Assembly: GCA_017429475.1 (NCBI GenBank)
Contig: JAFROX010000005.1
Location: 62,001 to 126,000, forward strand
Source: Bacteroidales bacterium
GTDB taxonomy: Bacteria > Bacteroidota > Bacteroidia > Bacteroidales > UBA932
DNA: 64,000 bases
Direction of reading: 5' to 3'
The notes beneath the pieces were generated by a model. It was given only the letters and a program-made list of their open reading frames with translations. It searched no databases and was not told the origin of the DNA. This document shows positions 22,090-30,861 of this stretch, one piece after another (position 1 is the stretch's first letter; the number at the start of each line of letters is the position of its first letter). A program made the translations under genes and the position numbers.

Positions 22090-23118
22090 TCAGAACAGAT
22101 TTCCACTTACTTCAGCCGATCTGCGGGTAAGACCCAGATGTGAATAAGCCAGGGCAGTAGCCTCTCTTCCGCGAGGCGTACGGTTGATAAAACCCTCCTT
22201 TATCAGGAAAGGTTCATATACCTCCTCGAGTGTGCCTACATCTTCGCTTATTGCAGTTGCTATGGTTCCTGCACCCACAGGACCGCCGTTGAATTTTTCT
22301 ATTATCGTAGATAGAATCTTGTTGTCGATGGCGTCCAGACCGCGTTTGTCGATGTTCAGGGCGTCAAGGGTTATGCGGGTGATGTCCAGATCGATGGTGC
22401 CGCTGCCTTTCACCTGTGCAAAGTCCCTTACCCTGCGCAGAAGACTGTTGGCTATACGGGGTGTACCGCGGCTTCTCATCGCTATTTCACGCGCTGCCGC
22501 TGCATCAATGCCTATTCCGAGTATTTCAGCACTGCGCTCCACTATGTTCGACAGAACGTCGCTGTCGTAGTATTCCAGATGCTCCTGAATGCCGAAACGG
22601 GCCCTCAAAGGAGATGTAAGAAGTCCGCTGCGGGTAGTGGCTCCTATCAGAGTGAAAGGGTTGAGATTGATCTGCACGCTCCTGGCACCGGGACCCTTGT
22701 CTATCATTATGTCGATCACATAATCCTCCATCGCAGAATAGAGATACTCTTCGACTACCGGACTCAGACGATGTATTTCATCAATGAAAAGGACATCTCC
22801 TGGCTCAAGCGATGTAAGAAGGCCTGCAAGGTCTCCTGGCTTGTCAAGCACGGGACCTGAAGTGATCTTCATATTCACCCCGAGTTCATTGGCTACGATA
22901 TGTGCAAGAGTGGTCTTTCCAAGGCCAGGAGGACCGTGAAAAAGAATATGGTCCAGAGCCTCTCCCCTCATCATGGCAGCTTTTACATAGATATTGAGCT
23001 TTTCAATGATCTGCTGCTGCCCGTGAAACTGGGTAAAGTCCTGCGGCCTTATCTTATTCTCAAAGTCCTTGTCCTTTACCTGAGACTCTTCCCTCGGATT
23101 ATAATATTCGATAGCCAT
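22090..23118 (-). CDS. ruvB: Holliday junction branch migration ATPase RuvB
   Basis: A 342-residue AAA+ motor of the RuvAB complex. Walker [10 protein letters not shown] is at 62-70, Walker B DEIHRL at 113-118, and the sensor GATTRSGLL follows. The C-terminal winged helix includes [17 protein letters not shown]. The partner ruvA is in the same window but 17 kb away at 40653, so the two are not in one operon here. The stop codon is the other half of the palindrome TGATCA formed with the mfd stop. Confidence 0.97.
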   Translation of the reverse strand: MAIEYYNPREESQVKDKDFENKIRPQDFTQFHGQQQIIEKLNIYVKAAMMRGEALDHILFHGPPGLGKTTLAHIVANELGVNMKITSGPVLDKPGDLAGLLTSLEPGDVLFIDEIHRLSPVVEEYLYSAMEDYVIDIMIDKGPGARSVQINLNPFTLIGATTRSGLLTSPLRARFGIQEHLEYYDSDVLSNIVERSAEILGIGIDAAAAREIAMRSRGTPRIANSLLRRVRDFAQVKGSGTIDLDITRITLDALNIDKRGLDAIDNKILSTIIEKFNGGPVGAGTIATAISEDVGTLEEVYEPFLIKEGFINRTPRGREATALAYSHLGLTRRSAEVSGNLF

Positions 23119-23137
23119 ATAACTATTGCTTGTACTA

Positions 23138-23145
23138 CAAAATTA
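23138..23145 (-). promoter_or_regulatory. Candidate -7 box for ruvB
   Basis: CAAAATTA on plus reads TAATTTTG on minus, a perfect TAnnTTTG, 19 bp upstream of the ATG. No good -33 TTTG is seen. Confidence 0.45.
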
Positions 23146-23156
23146 CATTTATTTTT

Positions 23157-23311
23157 GAAGAAAAGAAGGCCTGAAGGAATATGGCCACCCCGGCCAAGGA
23201 AGAGGGAGGTTGCCTGCTGGATACGAGTTCTGCGAAGCAGGACGAAGTAGACAGGAGGAGGGTACGAGTGAGCATCAGCGAACGAGCTTCCTGAAGGCCT
23301 TACTTTTCTTC
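23157..23311. repeat. 155-bp GC-rich intergenic element with inverted ends
   Basis: The left arm at 23157-23172 (GAAGAAAAGAAGGCCT) pairs with 23295-23311 (AGGCCTT, one extra A, CTTTTCTTC). The inside, read on the minus strand, resembles the repeat at 52912-52972: both contain CGTTCGCT, GCTCACTC, CTTCGTCCTGCT and GCAGAACTCG in the same order. It is therefore a member of the intergenic repeat family seen at 41.8 and 52.9 kb. Confidence 0.65.
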
Positions 23312-23313
23312 AA

Positions 23314-23632
23314 TACATCATAATTATCAATAATACCTTTTAAAAAAATTCTATGATGATTATTATTGTTTGTTGATAGTGTTTATAAGTAATTAAAACG
23401 GCTGTGGAGATAGATAGAAGGCAGTTTTTATAAATAAGCCGTGTTTATTTGAATGTTTATAAAAACCAATAAATAGATTTTATAATTAAGAGGATATTTT
23501 TATGGTGTTGAAAACTCTTGATTTTTATAAGAAAATATCCACATATTATCAGCACAATTTAAACACTTAATCAACGCAAAAAGGCGGGATGACCCGCCTC
23601 CTTGCATATAGAAAAATAAACACTTAAACTCC
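23314..23632. other. A+T-rich intergenic stretch without a gene
   Basis: About 320 bp, strongly A+T-rich, with TGTTTATAA-like 9-mers near 23380 and 23454 and a TATCCACA near 23537 that matches 8 of 9 bases of a DnaA box. No open reading frame of note is present. It separates sdhB from ruvB. A replication-origin role is possible but unproven. Confidence 0.5.
23581..23602. terminator. Short hairpin after sdhB
   Basis: AGGCGGG at 23582-23588 pairs with CCCGCCT at 23593-23599. The A-rich plus flank (23577-23581) supplies U residues on the minus transcript, so it probably terminates the sdhAB mRNA. Confidence 0.7.
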
Positions 23633-24415
23633 TTAGTCTTTGAACTTTGCCTTCAGGAATTCCCTGTTCAGGCGAGCAATGTGACTCACGCTGATCTTCT
23701 TGGGACACTCCATCTCGCAAGCCCTGGTGTTAGTGCAGGCACCGAAGCCAAGTTCGTCCATCTTCGCAACCATAGCCTTGGCACGCCTTGCACCCTCCAC
23801 TTTGCCCTGAGGAAGAAGAGCCAGAGAGCTGACCCTTGCAGCAACGAACAGCATAGCAGAACCATTCTTGCAGGTAGCAGCGCAGGCACCGCATCCGATG
23901 CAGGCTGCAGCATCCATACTCTCCTCGGCATTGTCCTTATTGATAGGAATTACGTTTGCATCAGGAACACCGCCGGTGTTTACATTGATAAAACCGCCTG
24001 CCTGCAGGATCTTGTCGTATGCACGACGATCCACAACGAGGTCCTTGATGATGGGAAAACCGTTGTTGCGCCAAGGTTCGATGGTGATTGTGCTGCCATC
24101 CTTGAACTTGCGCATATACATCTGGCAGGTAGTGACACCGCTCTCAGGACCGTGTGCACGGCCGTTGATATAGAGAGAGCAGGCGCCGCAGATACCCTCG
24201 CGGCAGTCGTGGTCGAAACTTACGGGGCCTTCCTTGCTCTTGCAACCCTTGTCGAAAGATACGGGATCTATATCAGCGTTCACAAGTTTCTCGTTGAGAA
24301 TATCAAGCATTTCGAGAAACGAAGTATCGGGCGAGATGCCGTCGATATTGTAAGTCTCGAAGTGACCTTGTGACTTGGCGTTTTTCTGACGCCATATTTT
24401 CAATGTGAATTTCAT
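23633..24415 (-). CDS. sdhB: Fumarate reductase/succinate dehydrogenase iron-sulfur subunit
   Basis: A 260-residue electron-transfer subunit. The N-terminal ferredoxin domain binds [2Fe-2S] through C71, C76, C79 and C97. The C-terminal domain has [11 protein letters not shown] and the later [13 protein letters not shown] segment for the other clusters. It accepts electrons between the flavoprotein and a membrane quinone subunit. It begins 3 bp after sdhA ends, so the two are translated from one mRNA. In anaerobic Bacteroidetes this complex usually works as a fumarate reductase. No cytochrome b subunit gene is adjacent. Confidence 0.93.
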   Translation of the reverse strand: MKFTLKIWRQKNAKSQGHFETYNIDGISPDTSFLEMLDILNEKLVNADIDPVSFDKGCKSKEGPVSFDHDCREGICGACSLYINGRAHGPESGVTTCQMYMRKFKDGSTITIEPWRNNGFPIIKDLVVDRRAYDKILQAGGFINVNTGGVPDANVIPINKDNAEESMDAAACIGCGACAATCKNGSAMLFVAARVSSLALLPQGKVEGARRAKAMVAKMDELGFGACTNTRACEMECPKKISVSHIARLNREFLKAKFKD

Positions 24416-24418
24416 AGT

Positions 24419-26362
24419 TTAATCTTTATAGTTACGGGTTGCAACAGTGCAATATTTGAATTCAAGCGGTTCCTTGTGGAGTTCAGGCTCCTTGTCTTCG
24501 CCCTTGTACTCCCAGGCAGCGACATACATAAAGTTCTTGTCGTCGCGTTTGGTCTCACCGTCTTCGGTCTGCATTTCCTCGCGGAAGTGTCCGCCGCAAG
24601 ACTCTTTGCGGTTGAGGGCGTCGATAGCCATCAGTTCGCCGATCTCGAGGAAGTCAGCCACGCGGAGGGCCTTCTCAAGTTCCTGGTTGAAGTGAGAATT
24701 ATCGCCGTCCACGAATACGTTTGTCCAGAATTCCTTCTTGAGGTCGCGGATCTTCTGGATGGCAGTCTTCAGACCAGCTTCGTTGCGGGCCATTCCGACA
24801 TATTCCCACATAATGAGACCGAGTTCCTTGTGGATGCTGTCGACAGTTCGTTTTCCCTTGACAGAGAAGAGTTTGTCGATTCTCTCGCGAACATTCTTTT
24901 CAGCCTCTGCGAACTCCGGAGCGTCGGTGTTGACCTTGGGCTCCTGGATCTTCTTGGCCAGATAGTCGCCGATAGTGTAAGGAAGGATGAAATATCCGTC
25001 TGCAAGACCCTGCATAAGGGCTGATGCACCGAGGCGGTTTCCACCGTGGTCAGAGAAGTTGGCCTCGCCGATGGCATACAGGCCGGGGATAGTGGTCTGC
25101 AGGTTGTAGTCAACCCAGAGACCGCCCATTGTATAGTGTATGGCCGGGAAAATCATCATAGGCTCCTTGTAAGGATCCACGTCATTGATTTCCTCGTACA
25201 TCTGGAAGAGGTTTCCATATTTTTCCTCGATATAGGCCTTGCCTTTCTGCTCCATGCAGGTCTTGAAATCGAGGAACACGGCCAGACCCTGCTCGTTCAC
25301 GCCGTAGCCGGCATCGCAACGCTCCTTGGCGGCCCTTGAAGCCACGTCGCGCGGCACGAGGTTACCGAAGGCGGGATAGCGTCTTTCGAGGTAGTAGTCA
25401 CGGTCTTCTTCAGCAATGTCGCTGGGTTTCTTGGTGCCCTTGCGGATGGCGATCACATCGTCCATCTTCTTGGGAACCCAGATGCGGCCGTCATTACGCA
25501 GGGATTCTGACATAAGGGTAAGCTTGCTCTGCTGGTCTCCGTGCACCGGGATGCAGGTCGGGTGGATCTGCGCGAAGCAGGGATTTGCGAAGCAGGCACC
25601 CTTGCGGTAGCACTGCATAGCAGCAGAACCGTTGCTGTTCATAGCGTTGGTGCTGAGGAAGTATGTGTTTCCATAACCACCGGTGGCAAGAACCACTGCG
25701 TGGGCTCCGAAACGCTTGATTTCGCCTGTCGTAAGGTCACGGGCGATGATTCCTTTGGCTTCGCCGTTGATGACTACGAGGTCGAGCATCTCGTGGCGCG
25801 GGAAACTCTGCACCTTGCCTTTGGCAACTTGACGGTTGAGGGCGGCATATGCTCCCAGAAGCAGCTGCTGGCCGGTTTGTCCGCGGGCATAGAAAGTACG
25901 GCTTACCTGTGCTCCACCGAAAGAACGGTTGTCGAGCAGTCCGCCGTAGTCCCTTGCGAAAGGAACGCCCTGTGCCACGCACTGGTCAATGATGTTGTTG
26001 CTCACTTCGGCCAAACGATATACATTGGCCTCACGGCTGCGATAATCTCCGCCCTTGATGGTGTCGTAGAATAGACGGTAGATGGAGTCATTGTCGTTCT
26101 GGTAGTTCTTGGCAGCATTGATACCTCCCTGGGCGGCGATAGAGTGGGCGCGGCGGGGAGAGTCGCTGATGCAGAAAATCTTTACGTTGTATCCAAGTTC
26201 TCCAAGGGTTGCGGCGGCGGAAGCGCCTCCGAGTCCGGTACCGATGACGATGATGTCGAGTTTCTTCTTGTTGGCAGGACTGACGACTTTGATGTGCGCC
26301 TTGTGGTTAGTCCATTTCTCAGCCAACGGGCCATCGGGGACTTGTGATTTCAATTCGATCAT
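24419..26362 (-). CDS. sdhA: Fumarate reductase/succinate dehydrogenase flavoprotein subunit
   Basis: A 647-residue catalytic subunit. The ATG at 26362 is chosen because upstream in-frame sequence only mirrors the divergent hydrolase gene. The Rossmann motif is [14 protein letters not shown] (37-50). The segment [18 protein letters not shown] contains the His that carries FAD covalently in this family. Substrate-site motifs include [10 protein letters not shown] and [10 protein letters not shown] near the C-terminal half. Length and sequence are of the Bacteroides type that pairs with a single cytochrome b subunit; that gene (sdhC) normally precedes sdhA but here the upstream neighbour is a divergent hydrolase. 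Confidence 0.94.
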   Translation of the reverse strand: MIELKSQVPDGPLAEKWTNHKAHIKVVSPANKKKLDIIVIGTGLGGASAAATLGELGYNVKIFCISDSPRRAHSIAAQGGINAAKNYQNDNDSIYRLFYDTIKGGDYRSREANVYRLAEVSNNIIDQCVAQGVPFARDYGGLLDNRSFGGAQVSRTFYARGQTGQQLLLGAYAALNRQVAKGKVQSFPRHEMLDLVVINGEAKGIIARDLTTGEIKRFGAHAVVLATGGYGNTYFLSTNAMNSNGSAAMQCYRKGACFANPCFAQIHPTCIPVHGDQQSKLTLMSESLRNDGRIWVPKKMDDVIAIRKGTKKPSDIAEEDRDYYLERRYPAFGNLVPRDVASRAAKERCDAGYGVNEQGLAVFLDFKTCMEQKGKAYIEEKYGNLFQMYEEINDVDPYKEPMMIFPAIHYTMGGLWVDYNLQTTIPGLYAIGEANFSDHGGNRLGASALMQGLADGYFILPYTIGDYLAKKIQEPKVNTDAPEFAEAEKNVRERIDKLFSVKGKRTVDSIHKELGLIMWEYVGMARNEAGLKTAIQKIRDLKKEFWTNVFVDGDNSHFNQELEKALRVADFLEIGELMAIDALNRKESCGGHFREEMQTEDGETKRDDKNFMYVAAWEYKGEDKEPELHKEPLEFKYCTVATRNYKD

Positions 26363-26424
26363 TATGGTTAGTTTAGTTGGTATTTCAATTCTTACAAATA
26401 TCCTAACTTTTTTTGAATAATTTG

Positions 26425-26432
26425 TAATTTTG
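26425..26432 (+). promoter_or_regulatory. Candidate -7 box for the hydrolase-hflX genes
   Basis: TAATTTTG, a perfect TAnnTTTG, 20 bp before the ATG at 26453. No TTTG at the expected -33 distance. Confidence 0.5.
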
Positions 26433-26452
26433 CAGCGATAAAAAATACCGAT

Positions 26453-27244
26453 ATGGAATTTTTTGCAACGGCAGGCAATGTTCCCGTCCACATCAACGAT
26501 ACCGGAAAAGGAGACAAAACCCTCATTTTGCTTCACGGCTATCTCGAGACGATGTATGTGTGGAACGAATTCGCCGACGCTCTCAAGGATTTCTGCAGAG
26601 TAATAACTATTGATCTTCCGGGCCACGGACTGTCTTGCGGCGCCCCCGTGAACACTATGGATTTTATGGCCACGACTGTGAAGGGCGTGCTTGACAAATG
26701 CGGTGTGGAAAAGGCTTTTGTGGGAGGCCACTCGATGGGTGGATATGTGGCTCTGGCGTGCTGCAGGATATTTCCCGAGACTTTCGAGGGCTTGATGCTG
26801 ATCAACAGCAACCCTTACGCCGACCCGGCCGAGAAAGCGGCCGACAGGGCCCGTGAAATCGATGATATCCGCGCAGGAAGGCTGATGTCGATAGCCGAAG
26901 CCGCAGTGCCGAAGATGTATTATTCCGAGAATCTCAGGCGCTGCGACGACAAGATCATAGAGACCATAGAACTGTGCGACACCCACGACCCAGAGGGCAT
27001 CGTATCGTGCCTCAAGGGAATGATGGAGCGTCCCGACAGCTGCGCACAGATGAAGGACCCTGCGATTCCTGTGATGGCGATTATGGGCGACCACGACAAT
27101 TTCATGCCGATGGAGAAGATTCTGGCGATGAAGGAATCATTTCCCAAGGTGCGCTTCGAAATCGTCGAGAACTGCGGTCACAACAGTTTCATCGAGCAGA
27201 CGGCTCAGGACGTTGCCCTGGTGCGCGATTTCTTGAAAATATAG
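26453..27244 (+). CDS. Alpha/beta-hydrolase
   Basis: A 263-residue cytoplasmic hydrolase with no signal peptide. The oxyanion HG motif is in [14 protein letters not shown], the nucleophile is S94 in GGHSMGG, and the catalytic His is H243 in NCGHNSF. Family members include esterases, lactonases and MenH-like enzymes; the substrate cannot be told. The gene is noticeably richer in G over C on its coding strand than neighbouring mfd. hflX begins 9 bp downstream, indicating cotranscription. Confidence 0.83.
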   Translation: MEFFATAGNVPVHINDTGKGDKTLILLHGYLETMYVWNEFADALKDFCRVITIDLPGHGLSCGAPVNTMDFMATTVKGVLDKCGVEKAFVGGHSMGGYVALACCRIFPETFEGLMLINSNPYADPAEKAADRAREIDDIRAGRLMSIAEAAVPKMYYSENLRRCDDKIIETIELCDTHDPEGIVSCLKGMMERPDSCAQMKDPAIPVMAIMGDHDNFMPMEKILAMKESFPKVRFEIVENCGHNSFIEQTAQDVALVRDFLKI

Positions 27245-27253
27245 CTTTAAGGA

Positions 27254-28417
27254 ATGGATACAGGTGTTTTAGCGGCGGTAATACGCGACAAGGACAGCGA
27301 GCGCACGGCTACCGAGTACCTTGACGAGCTGGAATTCCTGGCGATGACGGCCGGGGTGACCACTCTGCGCCGCTTCACGCAGCGTCTGGACCATCCCAAC
27401 AACCGCTTCTACTTCGGCACCGGCAAGCTCGAGGAAATCAAACAGTACGTCCAGGAGAACGAAGTGGACTACATCATTTTCGATGACGAACTGACACCCT
27501 CGCAGATGCGAAACATTGAGAAAGAGACCAAGGTGAACGTCATCGACCGTACCGGCCTCATCCTCGACATTTTCGCCCAGAGGGCAGCAACGGCTTATGC
27601 GAAGACACAGGTAGAACTCGCTCAGTATCAGTATCTATATCCCCGTCTGACCGGTATGTGGACCCACCTCGAGCGTCAGCGCGGAGGTATAAATATGAGG
27701 GGTCCCGGTGAGAGCCAGCTGGAGACCGACCGCCGTATCGTCCTCGACAAGATCACCCGTCTGAAGGAGCAGTTGCGCAAGATCGACCGCCAGATGGAGT
27801 CGCAGCGCGGCAACCGCGGCTCGATGGTTCGCATTTCGCTGGTAGGATATACCAACGTGGGCAAAAGCACCCTTATGAACCTGCTGGCCAAGAGTAATGT
27901 ATTTGCAGAAAACAAGCTGTTCGCGACGCTCGACACCACAGTCCGCAAGGTAGTCATAGAGAATCTTCCCTTCCTGCTGAGCGACACCGTGGGATTCATC
28001 CGCAAACTGCCCACACAACTCATAGAATCGTTCAAGAGCACCCTCGACGAGGTGCGCCAGAGCGATATCCTGATGCACGTGGTGGACATTTCACACCCGG
28101 GTTTCGAGGACCAGATCGCTACCGTGGAGCGCACCCTGCGCGAAATCGGAGCCGGCGACAAGCCCTGCTTGATGGTTTTCAACAAGATAGACGCCTATGA
28201 GCACGAGGAGTACGACGAGTTCAGCCTCGACGAGAAGACTCTGCGCAATTATACCCTCGAGGAGATGAAGAATATGTGGATCGCCCGAGAGCACACGCCC
28301 TGCATCTTCATAAGCGCGAAGGACAAGATCGGCATCGACAAACTGCGCAACGACCTCTACAAGATGGTCGCTGAAATCCACGCAGGACGCTATCCCTTTA
28401 ACAATTTCCTCTGGTAA
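27254..28417 (+). CDS. hflX: Ribosome-associated GTPase HflX
   Basis: A 387-residue GTPase that splits stalled or stressed 70S ribosomes. The N-terminal HflX domain holds the signature ERQRGGINMRGPGESQLETD near residues 138-157. The GTPase domain has G1 GYTNVGKS (198-205), DTVGFI as G3 and NKID as G4. Length is typical. It lies 9 bp after the hydrolase gene and ends before a large palindrome and the convergent tonB gene. Confidence 0.95.
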   Translation: MDTGVLAAVIRDKDSERTATEYLDELEFLAMTAGVTTLRRFTQRLDHPNNRFYFGTGKLEEIKQYVQENEVDYIIFDDELTPSQMRNIEKETKVNVIDRTGLILDIFAQRAATAYAKTQVELAQYQYLYPRLTGMWTHLERQRGGINMRGPGESQLETDRRIVLDKITRLKEQLRKIDRQMESQRGNRGSMVRISLVGYTNVGKSTLMNLLAKSNVFAENKLFATLDTTVRKVVIENLPFLLSDTVGFIRKLPTQLIESFKSTLDEVRQSDILMHVVDISHPGFEDQIATVERTLREIGAGDKPCLMVFNKIDAYEHEEYDEFSLDEKTLRNYTLEEMKNMWIAREHTPCIFISAKDKIGIDKLRNDLYKMVAEIHAGRYPFNNFLW

Positions 28418-28432
28418 TTATACCGCTTTTGC

Positions 28433-28520
28433 GGCCCTCCGTATCGTGGCGATAGGGGTGCTGCGTAAGAGACTATTATTCTAGTCTCCTAGCAGCAGCC
28501 CCTGAGCCCAAAGGAGGGCC
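28433..28520. repeat. 88-bp three-part palindrome between convergent genes
   Basis: Outer arms GGCCCTCC (28433-28440) and GGAGGGCC (28513-28520); middle arms AGGGGTGCTGC and GCAGCAGCCCCT; inner arms AGAGACT and AGTCTC around ATTATTCT. It would fold into a long interrupted hairpin on either strand. It lies between hflX and tonB ends and may act as a transcription barrier. Confidence 0.75.
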
Positions 28521-28525
28521 AAGCA

Positions 28526-28558
28526 CAAAAAAAAGAGGCACATTTCTGCGCCTCTTCT
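28526..28558 (-). terminator. tonB terminator
   Basis: AAGAGGC (28533-28539) pairs with GCCTCTT (28550-28556). Eight A residues on the plus strand before it give the U tract on the minus transcript. Confidence 0.8.
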
Positions 28559-28581
28559 TCATATCGTATTTAACGAATTTA

Positions 28582-29271
28582 CTAGCGGAGCTGGAAGATA
28601 ACCGGGAAGGTATAGGTTACGCGGACGGGTTTGTCACGCTGCATACCCGGTTTCCATTTCGGTGAAGATGAAACCACCCTGACAGCCTCTTTGTCAAGAG
28701 ATGAGTCCACGCCACGGAGCACTTTCACGTCGCTTACAGAACCGTCGGTATTAACCGTGAACTGGAGGGTAACACGGCCCTGGATACCGTTTTCCTTAGC
28801 GATTTCAGGATACTCGAGCTGTGAGTTCACCCACTTAGAGAAGGTGTTCGCATCACCGCCCTGGAAGGTCGGTTTGTTCTCTACCAATGCGAACGGAATG
28901 GCCTCTTCCTCAACCTCTTCCTCTTCTACGGTCTCGATATAGTCCATGATTTCCACACCAAGGGTGGCATCGTCCTCGAATGAGAACACAGCGTCGTCCA
29001 CCTGGATATTGTCATCGACGATGTCGATAGCGTCTGAAAGGACGGGGATTTTGGGCATCTCAGGCGGAGGAGTCTGCTCTTCCTGAGTGATAGGGATGAT
29101 TTCTTCCTCGATGATCACAGATTCCTGCTGATCAAAGATAGATTCTTTCTTCTCTTTGCTCTGCCATTCGAAAGCAAGCAAAACAAGGCCCAGAACAATA
29201 ATAAAGCCGATTTCACGGAACAGAGTCACTGTTCTGGAGAGGTCTGCCTTAGGTGATTTTTTAACTTCCAT
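28582..29271 (-). CDS. tonB: TonB energy-transducing protein
   Basis: A 229-residue protein with a cytoplasmic start, one membrane helix at about 20-39 (REIGFIIVLGLVLLAFEW), an acidic and Pro-containing periplasmic linker (EEEIIPITQEEQTPPPEMPK), and a C-terminal TonB domain (about 140-229: LEYPEIAKENGIQGRVTLQF). TonB transmits the proton gradient via ExbBD to TonB-dependent receptors. The exbBD genes are not next to it. A near-consensus promoter lies upstream and a terminator after it, so it is monocistronic. Confidence 0.92.
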   Translation of the reverse strand: MEVKKSPKADLSRTVTLFREIGFIIVLGLVLLAFEWQSKEKKESIFDQQESVIIEEEIIPITQEEQTPPPEMPKIPVLSDAIDIVDDNIQVDDAVFSFEDDATLGVEIMDYIETVEEEEVEEEAIPFALVENKPTFQGGDANTFSKWVNSQLEYPEIAKENGIQGRVTLQFTVNTDGSVSDVKVLRGVDSSLDKEAVRVVSSSPKWKPGMQRDKPVRVTYTFPVIFQLR

Positions 29272-29309
29272 CGTATGTTTATTTTTTTCTTTCTAAGATG
29301 TACGGTGTG

Positions 29310-29340
29310 TAAAGTTAGAAAGAAATATTTTTTCAACAAA
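29310..29340 (-). promoter_or_regulatory. tonB promoter
   Basis: Minus strand TTTG (29340-29337), 19 bp, TAACTTTA (29317-29310): -33 exact, -7 with one mismatch. It is 39 bp upstream of the ATG. Confidence 0.6.
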
Positions 29341-29381
29341 ATAATTGTTAATAAAATCGGTTAACAACTTTTGCCGATACG

Positions 29382-30323
29382 TTATACAAGATTCATGCCT
29401 TTAAGCACGTCGTTGGTCTTGGAAACAGCGGCTGCGCTCTTCTCAAATGCCTCTTTCTCAGCTGCATTGAGCTCAATTTCAACCACTTTCTCCACACCGT
29501 TCCTGCCGAGGACAGCTGGTACGCCGATGCAGATGTCGTTCTTTCCGTATTCGCCTTCGAGAGCTACGCAGCAAGGGAATACTTTCTTCTGGTCGAGGAT
29601 GATTGACTTTGTCATAACAGCTGCGGCTGCACCGGGACCGTACCAGGCGCTGGTGCCGAGGAGACCGGTGATGGTTGCTCCACCGACCATTGTGTCGGCA
29701 ACGACCTTGTCGGCTGCTTCCTTGCTGAGAAGTTTGGTGACGGGCTGTGACTTGTAGGTAGCCTTGCTGATCAGTGGGATCATAGTGGTGTCGCCGTGAC
29801 CGCCGATAACGATGCCTTCAACGTCGCTCGGGGCTGCGCCGAGAGCCTGGCTGAGGTAGTATGTGAAGCGGCTGCTGTCGAGTTGTCCACCCATACCTAC
29901 GACTTTGTTCTTCGGCAGACCGGAAGTCTTGTAGGTGAGGTAAGTCATGGTATCCATCGGGTTGGCGATGATCATGAAAACAGCGTTGGGAGAATACTGG
30001 AGGGCACTCTTTACAACAGTGTTCACGATGCCGGCATTCACGCCGATGAGTTCTTCACGGGTCATACCGGGTTTGCGGGGAATACCTGAGGTGATGATAA
30101 CGACATCAGAATCAGCAGTTGCTGCATAGTCGTTGGTTACGCCCTTGATGCGGCTGTCGAAGCCATAAAGCTTTGCGGTCTGCATCATATCGATGGCTTT
30201 ACCTTCTGAAAGACCTTCTTTGATATCAATCAAAACAATGTCGCTAACACAGTTGAGGTGTGCGATAGCGTTTGCGCAGGTGGCACCCACATTACCGGCG
30301 CCGATTACAGTTACCTTTGACAT
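29382..30323 (-). CDS. mdh: Malate dehydrogenase (lactate/malate dehydrogenase fold)
   Basis: A 313-residue NAD-dependent enzyme. The Rossmann motif is GAGNVGA (8-14), the NAD ribose-binding acidic residue lies in VLIDIKEG, TSGIPRKPGMTR carries active-site Arg residues, and the catalytic His is in IGGHGDTTMIPL. It supplies malate for the reductive branch to fumarate and so links directly to the sdhAB fumarate reductase 3 kb away. It is divergent from ybeY. Confidence 0.94.
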   Translation of the reverse strand: MSKVTVIGAGNVGATCANAIAHLNCVSDIVLIDIKEGLSEGKAIDMMQTAKLYGFDSRIKGVTNDYAATADSDVVIITSGIPRKPGMTREELIGVNAGIVNTVVKSALQYSPNAVFMIIANPMDTMTYLTYKTSGLPKNKVVGMGGQLDSSRFTYYLSQALGAAPSDVEGIVIGGHGDTTMIPLISKATYKSQPVTKLLSKEAADKVVADTMVGGATITGLLGTSAWYGPGAAAAVMTKSIILDQKKVFPCCVALEGEYGKNDICIGVPAVLGRNGVEKVVEIELNAAEKEAFEKSAAAVSKTNDVLKGMNLV

Positions 30324-30383
30324 TTCAAAAAATTTATACTTGTTTTTATTACTTTTGCCTTGAATTATAGTAATTCAGAAAGG

Positions 30384-30391
30384 CAAAGGTA
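30384..30391 (-). promoter_or_regulatory. Candidate -7 box for mdh
   Basis: CAAAGGTA on plus is TACCTTTG on minus, a perfect match, 61 bp upstream of the ATG. A CTTG at 30417-30414 gives a weak -33 at 22 bp. Confidence 0.5.
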
Positions 30392-30423
30392 TAAATTTTA
30401 TCCAAAGTTTAAGCAAGTTAAAT

Positions 30424-30861
30424 ATGATCTGTTTCTTTTCGGAAGATATTGCTTTCAATCTTCAATCAAAAATGCTGTTCAAGAAGTGGTTAAAGAAGTT
30501 GGCGGAGGGATCCGGCCATAGCGTCGGCAACCTCAACTACATCTTCTGCAGCGATGCTTATCTTCTGGAGATGAACAGGCAGTACCTGGGCCACGATTAC
30601 TACACCGACATCATCACTTTCGACAGCCGCGAAAACCCTGACTCCAAGAAGGTTGATGGAGATGTTTTTATCAGCGTCGACACTGTCCGTGCGAACGGGG
30701 AGGAGTATGGGGAAGGTTTCGAGAGGGAACTGCACAGGGTGATGGCTCACGGCCTGCTGCATCTGACCGGCTATGACGACGGCACCGAGGCCGAGCAGAA
30801 GAGGATGCGCGAGGCCGAAAATGCGGCGCTTGCACTCCTCGACTCTCTGCGTGAAGAATAA
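30424..30861 (+). CDS. ybeY: rRNA maturation endoribonuclease YbeY
   Basis: A 145-residue metallo-endoribonuclease needed for 16S rRNA 3' end maturation. The metal motif reads [11 protein letters not shown]; the third ligand is usually His (GYDH) but is Asp here, a change I recall in other Bacteroidetes copies. The middle segment [12 protein letters not shown] is typical. The stop TAA shares one base with the mnmG ATG, so the two are translationally coupled. Confidence 0.93.
   Translation: MICFFSEDIAFNLQSKMLFKKWLKKLAEGSGHSVGNLNYIFCSDAYLLEMNRQYLGHDYYTDIITFDSRENPDSKKVDGDVFISVDTVRANGEEYGEGFERELHRVMAHGLLHLTGYDDGTEAEQKRMREAENAALALLDSLREE

Noticed and set aside
26363-27094. Long N-terminal extension of sdhA on the minus strand
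   Set aside because: It is the antisense of the alpha/beta-hydrolase gene; the FAD domain has its normal N-terminus when started at 26362.
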